IMG/VR virus record: IMGVR_UViG_3300042691_040002 | Location: 1-48,521 of that record | Strand: one strand, 5' to 3' | DNA: 48,521 bases | DNA from: a virus | Shown: positions 44,507 through 48,521 of the stretch, piece by piece | Numbering within the stretch: the stretch's first letter is position 1 | Layout: every line of letters starts with the position of its first letter | Position numbers and translations under genes: made by a program | The notes under the pieces: generated by a model | Database searches by the model: none | Told to the model about the DNA's origin: nothing | Seen by the model: only the letters and a program-made list of their open reading frames with translations

Positions 44507-46689
44507 TATTTATCCATGTATTTTACGCCATGACTATACACTGAGTTTAGAACGTTTTTTACCTTTGGCGCAGTTGATTGCTTGTAATAGCCAAAGATCT
44601 TATTGACTTCTTGTGGATCACCTAATAGCGGATTATACGCTTTTCCTCCACCTTCGCCGCCTGCGTTACGTCCTTCTCCATTGCGATTAGCCTGAGCAGT
44701 TCCTATATTATTACTGTTAGAAGTTGACGAGTCAACCGCCGATGTTTGGGTTGATGAAAATGTATCTTCGTATCCTTTAGGTAAGGAATACATGCGTCCT
44801 CTTCCTTTGTTAAACATTGATTCAATTCCTGCCCGGTCACGAGGCATACCGTGCTCTAATGTAATAGTAGCCTTTAGTTCGGTTGGAAAATCGTCAGGAC
44901 CCAATTCATCGTTAAACTCAATTTTAATACCTGTGCAAATAAGATTACCTATCATCATCATGGGGTTTAGCGGGCTTCCAACAGTTAGATGCCATTCACC
45001 TACCGGTGCGCCTGTCAAGATAGAATGAATTCCTTGCATAAACCCTTTAGAACCGCCACTACTCAATTTCATGGCTGAACTAGCTGCGCCAGAGGCAATT
45101 GATTGTAGACCGCTAACTGGGTCATCAAGAAATTTACTAAAAACATCACCAAAGTTTTTTAACGCAGTAGTGAACTGCGTACTGAGTGCTTCAAAGAAAC
45201 CGCTAGGATTACCTTGAAGCCATGCTGCACGTCCAGCGTCGCCTCCTAAAAACGGTTCCAACGATCCACCTGCTCCTTGCGGCATATAACGATTCATCCC
45301 ACCCCAAAATGAAGCCTCATTATATGTTAGAATCATAAGATTACCTAAGATGTCCAAGAGAGCTGCCTTTGAATTAATACCGCCAATTGAGCGAGCTGAA
45401 TATTCAAATACAAGCGAAATTTCATGCTTAAATGTTATACCTCTTTCACGAGCTTGCGTGTTATCAACGACGGTTACGGGTCCTAAAATCTTATTTGCAT
45501 AAGGACCATTGTTATAGGGATCTGGTGGAGGACCTCCATCGCTAGGTTTAAGAGCATCCGCGCCACCTGTTAGAAACCCGAGTGCTTTAGCTAATCCAGG
45601 TAAAGGGCTGTCCGGATTTCCTGGACTGCCGCTATTACTAACTTCCCAAACATCAGCCTTAACTTCTTTCCATTTGAGTCCTGCTTCAATTGGTCCCATG
45701 ATTGTGGATATCTTGTTTCCTGGATCTTCACCAAGAAAAGTTATTGCTGTTGCAGCAGGTGTTAAATTCTTTTCTTTAACTTCTTTTTTAGCTTCTTGGG
45801 AACTTCCTACTGAATCCAAGACAGGAAACGTATACCGTCTTAAGGTAATCATATAGTTGAGAGGAACTTTCTTCCACCACTTTAAAAAGACAAAGTCTTG
45901 GTACTTATACGGAAATTTAATGTTTTCCGGCTGCTGACACCAATTGACCAACTCGGTAACCGTTAATTCACCCATTGATGATTGGTTCTCACCTTTTAGA
46001 GTTCCTTGTGAGGAAACATCATAAAAGCGAGGTTGATTCTCTCGATCAATTAGATATTGATTTCCTTGCTTTCCTGCTGCTGCTTGTAAGTTAATGTAAG
46101 CATTGTAGTTCATGATTGATGGAACCCCCCAAAACTCAGTGTACTTGCTTTTAGCCGCATCAGGTGTAATCTTAGAACTCGATGCAGAAGTTTGCGCTCC
46201 ACCCGGTCCTTCCACCACAAATCCATCAACAAGCGCAGCTTGTAAACTTTCCGTATTGGTAAAAGAATAGACAACTGATCCATCATCGCCAACAACGTAT
46301 ATTAGTCTAGGATCTAAAGGAACCTCCGTATTGCCGAAATTAATAGACGATGTGCTATCGTTGTTTGTTTGCTGCGACGGGTTGGTTTCATTACCTGGTG
46401 GTGAAATATCCGGCCAAACAGATTTACCCTGACTGCGTAATTGCGCTGGTGTTTCTAGCGTGGTAATAATTTGTGACCAACTCTTTTTCGGTCCAATACC
46501 TTCGCTGTATAAAAGCTGATCTTGTGATTTAAGTAAACCATAACTATGTATTAGGCCTATCTTAGCAATAAATTCATAATCGTACGGAGGGTTAATTGGA
46601 GGATTTTGCGATGCTTGACCTGCAACGCCAGCCTCTCCTGCATCATTCTCTCCTAGTTGTTCTTCCGCGGTCTCTCCAGTAGGTTCCAT
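44506..46689 (-). CDS. Baseplate/tail-tube junction protein (727 aa)
   Basis: The N-terminus is acidic and Pro/Gln-rich. The conserved part is near the C-terminus, residues about 556-636: GEWHLTVGSPLNPMMMIGNL (20 residues), FNDELGPDDFPTELKATITL and HGMPRDRAGIESMFNKGRGR. Such a segment is typical of large-phage baseplate proteins near the tube, perhaps counterparts of gp48/gp54. Gly/Ser-rich linkers follow (about 660-690). There is no signal peptide or clear membrane helix. It is the first gene of the minus-strand baseplate block, with a GATATATAC motif 17 nt upstream. Confidence 0.65.
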   Translation of the reverse strand: MEPTGETAEEQLGENDAGEAGVAGQASQNPPINPPYDYEFIAKIGLIHSYGLLKSQDQLLYSEGIGPKKSWSQIITTLETPAQLRSQGKSVWPDISPPGNETNPSQQTNNDSTSSINFGNTEVPLDPRLIYVVGDDGSVVYSFTNTESLQAALVDGFVVEGPGGAQTSASSSKITPDAAKSKYTEFWGVPSIMNYNAYINLQAAAGKQGNQYLIDRENQPRFYDVSSQGTLKGENQSSMGELTVTELVNWCQQPENIKFPYKYQDFVFLKWWKKVPLNYMITLRRYTFPVLDSVGSSQEAKKEVKEKNLTPAATAITFLGEDPGNKISTIMGPIEAGLKWKEVKADVWEVSNSGSPGNPDSPLPGLAKALGFLTGGADALKPSDGGPPPDPYNNGPYANKILGPVTVVDNTQARERGITFKHEISLVFEYSARSIGGINSKAALLDILGNLMILTYNEASFWGGMNRYMPQGAGGSLEPFLGGDAGRAAWLQGNPSGFFEALSTQFTTALKNFGDVFSKFLDDPVSGLQSIASGAASSAMKLSSGGSKGFMQGIHSILTGAPVGEWHLTVGSPLNPMMMIGNLICTGIKIEFNDELGPDDFPTELKATITLEHGMPRDRAGIESMFNKGRGRMYSLPKGYEDTFSSTQTSAVDSSTSNSNNIGTAQANRNGEGRNAGGEGGGKAYNPLLGDPQEVNKIFGYYKQSTAPKVKNVLNSVYSHGVKYMDK

Positions 46690-46766
46690 AACGTTAATCT
46701 ATTTTTGTATATATCAAATGAATTCAGCTCATCTTGTTTTTAGATATATAGAAAAACTCTTTTTTC
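46690..46766. promoter_or_regulatory. Divergent promoter region, two GATATATA motifs
   Basis: A minus-strand copy (46707-46715, GATATATAC) precedes the 727-residue gene by 17 nt; a plus-strand copy (46743-46751, GATATATAG) precedes the 98-residue gene by 15 nt. The two copies face away from each other and are followed in each direction by A-rich sequence (AAAAATAG and AAAAAC). This is the best evidence that the motif is a promoter element rather than a coding coincidence. Confidence 0.6.
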
Positions 46767-47063
46767 ATGCAACGAAACATACAAACATTTGAAGACTTTG
46801 TCAACACAACATTAAAAGAAGAGGCTGAAGGATCTATGTATAAACAAAAACTAGCAGATATCACAAAGACAGCTGCTGAACTAGAAAAAATGATTGCTGA
46901 TGAAGATGACCTAGAGGCTTGGGTTCAAGACAAGATTACCATTGCTGGTCATAACGTAAAAGCTATCCATGATTATCTTTCACAAGGAAAAGAAAAACCA
47001 GCGGATCTTATTCAAAGTAAACCGCTTTTTAGCGAAAAAGATAAGGATTCTGGAAAGAAATGA
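46767..47063 (+). CDS. Small acidic protein with capsid-targeting-like N-terminus (98 aa)
   Basis: The start MQRNIQTFEDFVNTTLKEEAE is close to that of the 77-residue protein at 35602 (MKHIQTFESFLFEES). Both fit the T4 internal-protein targeting pattern, a phenylalanine-anchored helix ending in an (L/I)-x-E cleavage site (LKE, residues 16-18). The rest is helical and charged (AELEKMIADEDDLEAWVQDK), with a Lys-rich tail (FSEKDKDSGKK). Packaging into the head as an internal protein or scaffold component is an inference. The gene overlaps the next by 4 nt (ATGA) and has a GATATATAG motif 15 nt upstream. Confidence 0.65.
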   Translation: MQRNIQTFEDFVNTTLKEEAEGSMYKQKLADITKTAAELEKMIADEDDLEAWVQDKITIAGHNVKAIHDYLSQGKEKPADLIQSKPLFSEKDKDSGKK

Positions 47064-47263
47064 AAAGACCTACTGAATTTACCAAAGATCTGATTCCTAA
47101 GGGAAAAAGACAAAAGAAGAATATCTTTACACGTACTCCTCGGATGAAAAGCCGAATGATTTTACGTGTAAGAGATTCCAATCAAAAGTTGATTAATGAA
47201 ATTAATGACCTGCAAGAAAAACTGCAGTCTACTGATGTAGATCCAACTGATCCAGACCAGTAA
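47060..47263 (+). CDS. Small basic protein (67 aa)
   Basis: The first half is very basic (KRPTEFTKDLIPKGKRQKKN, then TRTPRMKSRMILRVR), the second half acidic and helical (LINEINDLQEKLQSTDVDPT). It overlaps the upstream gene by 4 nt (ATGA), indicating coupled translation. A nucleic-acid-binding or core protein is possible; the pairing with a capsid-targeting-like protein is suggestive. No family is recognised. Its end overlaps the convergent 154-residue gene by 35 nt. Confidence 0.6.
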   Translation: MKRPTEFTKDLIPKGKRQKKNIFTRTPRMKSRMILRVRDSNQKLINEINDLQEKLQSTDVDPTDPDQ

Positions 47264-47693
47264 TGCTTTCATCGCTTAACCAAGCAACAGGATATGAATG
47301 GCATTCAATGATATGCACTTTCTTTGCCATCGGAAAAAACATGACCTCTTCAAATAACTCATAGTAGTCCTCGTTTTTGTCCTTTTCTGTTAGCAGAATA
47401 ACTTTGTCGATCTTTTTCAGATCTTGTGTATAATGAACAAACTCACGAATGATTTCGTCGTCCATTGTAGGGTTACTATAGATGATAGAAAGTAGTTTTC
47501 TTCCGTTGCTTCCTTCGCGGATCATCTTTTTTATTTCTTCGTTGATTATAAAAGATGAGCAAGAATCAATATTTGATGGCTGAAAGCCAAGGCGATCAAT
47601 AACTTCGTCGGTACTAATGACGAGATATTTCCGTAAATTGAGAAAACACTTCTTTATCTTACTTTTATCATCAAAAGTCAAGTAAAGATTCAC
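47229..47693 (-). CDS. Protein of unknown function (154 aa, GTG start)
   Basis: The GTG at 47693 shares its first base with the stop of the 111-residue gene (TAGTG), the same arrangement as at 35711. The protein is alpha/beta with alternating hydrophobic strands (KVILLTEKDK, VMFFPMAKKVHIIECHSYPV), suggestive of a Rossmann-like fold, but without a nucleotide-binding loop I can identify. The C-terminus overlaps the convergent 67-residue gene. No signal or membrane segment. Function unknown. Confidence 0.6.
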   Translation of the reverse strand: MNLYLTFDDKSKIKKCFLNLRKYLVISTDEVIDRLGFQPSNIDSCSSFIINEEIKKMIREGSNGRKLLSIIYSNPTMDDEIIREFVHYTQDLKKIDKVILLTEKDKNEDYYELFEEVMFFPMAKKVHIIECHSYPVAWLSDESITGLDQLDLHQ

Positions 47694-48028
47694 TATTCTT
47701 TGTGGTTTTTTTCTAGCTGCCGCGCACGGCGTTCGGCTAATTTTTCTAATCGGCGTTCCTTAATTTCACCGTTCTTCTTGGCCATTGCGTCAGCTTCTTC
47801 GTATGTCATACCGCTCTTCATCCACATTTGCAAGTTAGCTGCATACGCATCAGCCTCTACTTGTACATTTCGATTCTCTAATTCCTGTACGTTGTTTAAA
47901 TGGATTTGCTTTCCTGCGGCAATCTTTCTTTGCCGTATGTCTTCTTGTTGTTCAAAAGACATATTCTTAAACTTCTTTAAGAGACCTAGTTTCTTTTCTA
48001 ATTCTCTTCTTTCTTTGTGGTTATTCAT
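47693..48028 (-). CDS. Coiled-coil protein of unknown function (111 aa)
   Basis: Strongly helical and charged throughout: ERRELEKKLGLLKKFKNMSF near the start and IKERRLEKLAERRARQLEKN at the end, with a middle GMTYEEADAMAKKNG. It may be an RNA- or protein-binding helical adaptor, but no family is recognised. The ATG overlaps the Nudix stop by 4 nt (ATGA), and it is followed by a TAGTG overlap with the 154-residue gene, so the three genes are probably one translation-coupled operon. Confidence 0.6.
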   Translation of the reverse strand: MNNHKERRELEKKLGLLKKFKNMSFEQQEDIRQRKIAAGKQIHLNNVQELENRNVQVEADAYAANLQMWMKSGMTYEEADAMAKKNGEIKERRLEKLAERRARQLEKNHKE

Positions 48029-48480
48029 TTTCCGATAGCTTTAGCATACATATAATTAAACAGACGAACAAAAGATGCAAGCACTAAACTTTCATCTGAT
48101 GCAATTCCATTACTAACGTCAACCATTTCTAGGTAAGATTTAATCTCTTTTTCTGAGCCGTCACCGTTGGTTTCTTCTTGTGGAAGTCCAGTCACATCAA
48201 CGGCAAAGACAGGAATCACCTGATCACTGTTCTTGCTGATATAGATAGGACCTAAAAATAGCCATCTATTAAGAGAATCTTCAGGCATTGTAAATCCTCC
48301 TTCTTCGCGCAGTTCTCTTACAGCCGTGAATAGCAGACTATCATCTTCATATTCAATAGTCCCGGTAATCAAGGTATCAGAAAAATCGTTTTCTCTGAAA
48401 TTGTTAAACTCGTGCAATAGTCCAATCGTTGAAATAATTCCGTTGTCATCGGTACAATAGGGCATCACAGCAACTGACAT
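48025..48480 (-). CDS. Nudix-like hydrolase, 5' end uncertain
   Basis: The core AVRELREEGGF matches the Nudix R-E-L-x-E-E-x-G-(hydrophobic) signature with metal-binding glutamates. Upstream, the spacing from the usual first Gly (GTIEYEDD) is one residue longer than the standard box, and the first Glu is replaced by Asp or shifted, so activity is likely but not certain. Substrates may be modified nucleotides, nucleotide sugars or NAD-type cofactors. The ATG at 48480 gives 151 residues, but the same frame stays open to the right edge (VDINGQVGLKNKH before the Met), so the true start may lie outside the window. ATGA overlap with the next gene. Confidence 0.75.
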   Translation of the reverse strand: MSVAVMPYCTDDNGIISTIGLLHEFNNFRENDFSDTLITGTIEYEDDSLLFTAVRELREEGGFTMPEDSLNRWLFLGPIYISKNSDQVIPVFAVDVTGLPQEETNGDGSEKEIKSYLEMVDVSNGIASDESLVLASFVRLFNYMYAKAIGK

Positions 48481-48521
48481 ATGCTTATTCTTTAAACCTA
48501 CTTGGCCGTTAATATCAACTA

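Noticed and set aside
47700-48038. 112-codon plus-strand frame rich in Ser, Phe and Cys
   Set aside because: It is the antisense shadow of the charged coiled-coil gene, which is translation-coupled with its neighbours.
1-48521. Stop-codon reassignment, as found in some large phages
   Set aside because: Clear genes end with TAG (e.g. 6020, 20395, 42376), TAA and TGA at sensible points with starts immediately after, so the standard code applies.

Overview
The window is part of the genome of a large, contractile-tailed (T4-like myovirus) double-stranded DNA phage. The evidence is an almost unbroken minus-strand series of baseplate and tail genes: candidates for a gp53-like wedge protein, a gp27-like hub, a gp5/VgrG-like spike, a gp25-like wedge protein and a gp6/J-like wedge protein. 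These are followed by several exceptionally large structural proteins (2175, 2567, 1204, 717 and at least 1994 residues). Nothing in the window (no replication, packaging or capsid genes) identifies the phage to species. The base composition is AT-rich and the code is standard, with TAA, TAG and TGA all used as stops. Almost no start codon has a Shine-Dalgarno sequence at a usable distance; leaders are A/T-rich. Together with a tail fibre carrying the GIGT...PSAKLHV type of motif and a lipobox protein, this suggests a Bacteroidota host. That is an inference, not a demonstration.

Layout from right to left, the direction of most transcription. 48521-47229 (minus): a Nudix protein, possibly truncated at its 5' end by the window edge, and two unknown small proteins. 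46767-47263 (plus): a two-gene operon encoding a small protein with a capsid-targeting-like N-terminus and a very basic 67-residue protein. It diverges from the baseplate block at 46690-46766. 46689-38391 (minus): baseplate/hub/spike block. 38324-35369: a non-structural insert with an S1-repeat protein, an amidoligase-like enzyme with a beta-helix tail, a 43-residue GTG-start ORF and a 77-residue protein with a second capsid-targeting-like N-terminus. 35363-24358: wedge block (243-aa protein, gp25, gp6, 88-aa protein, 2175-aa protein, 463-aa protein). 24388-20395: a second non-structural insert with HAD phosphatase, PhoH, a plus-strand zinc-ribbon/SET pair, DEDD exonuclease, lipoprotein and an Fpg/Nei-type DNA glycosylase. 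20361-1: distal tail and fibre proteins, ending in a collagen-like fibre that runs off the left edge.

Genes are packed tightly: stop/start overlaps of 1 or 4 nt (TAATG, TAGTG, ATGA) are common, there is no stretch over about 130 nt without a gene, and no tRNA, CRISPR array or insertion sequence was seen. A recurring nonamer, GATATATAC (GATATATAG once), lies 4-25 nt upstream of six start codons, including on both sides of the divergent junction at 46.7 kb. It is the best candidate for a phage-specific promoter element.

Most unusual content: a phage S1-type RNA-binding protein next to an amidoligase/beta-helix fusion; a glycosylase lacking zinc-finger cysteines; a SET methyltransferase cassette of opposite polarity; two proteins with T4-internal-protein-like capsid-targeting N-termini; and a baseplate protein whose C-terminal half is a long series of degenerate L-x-G repeats.
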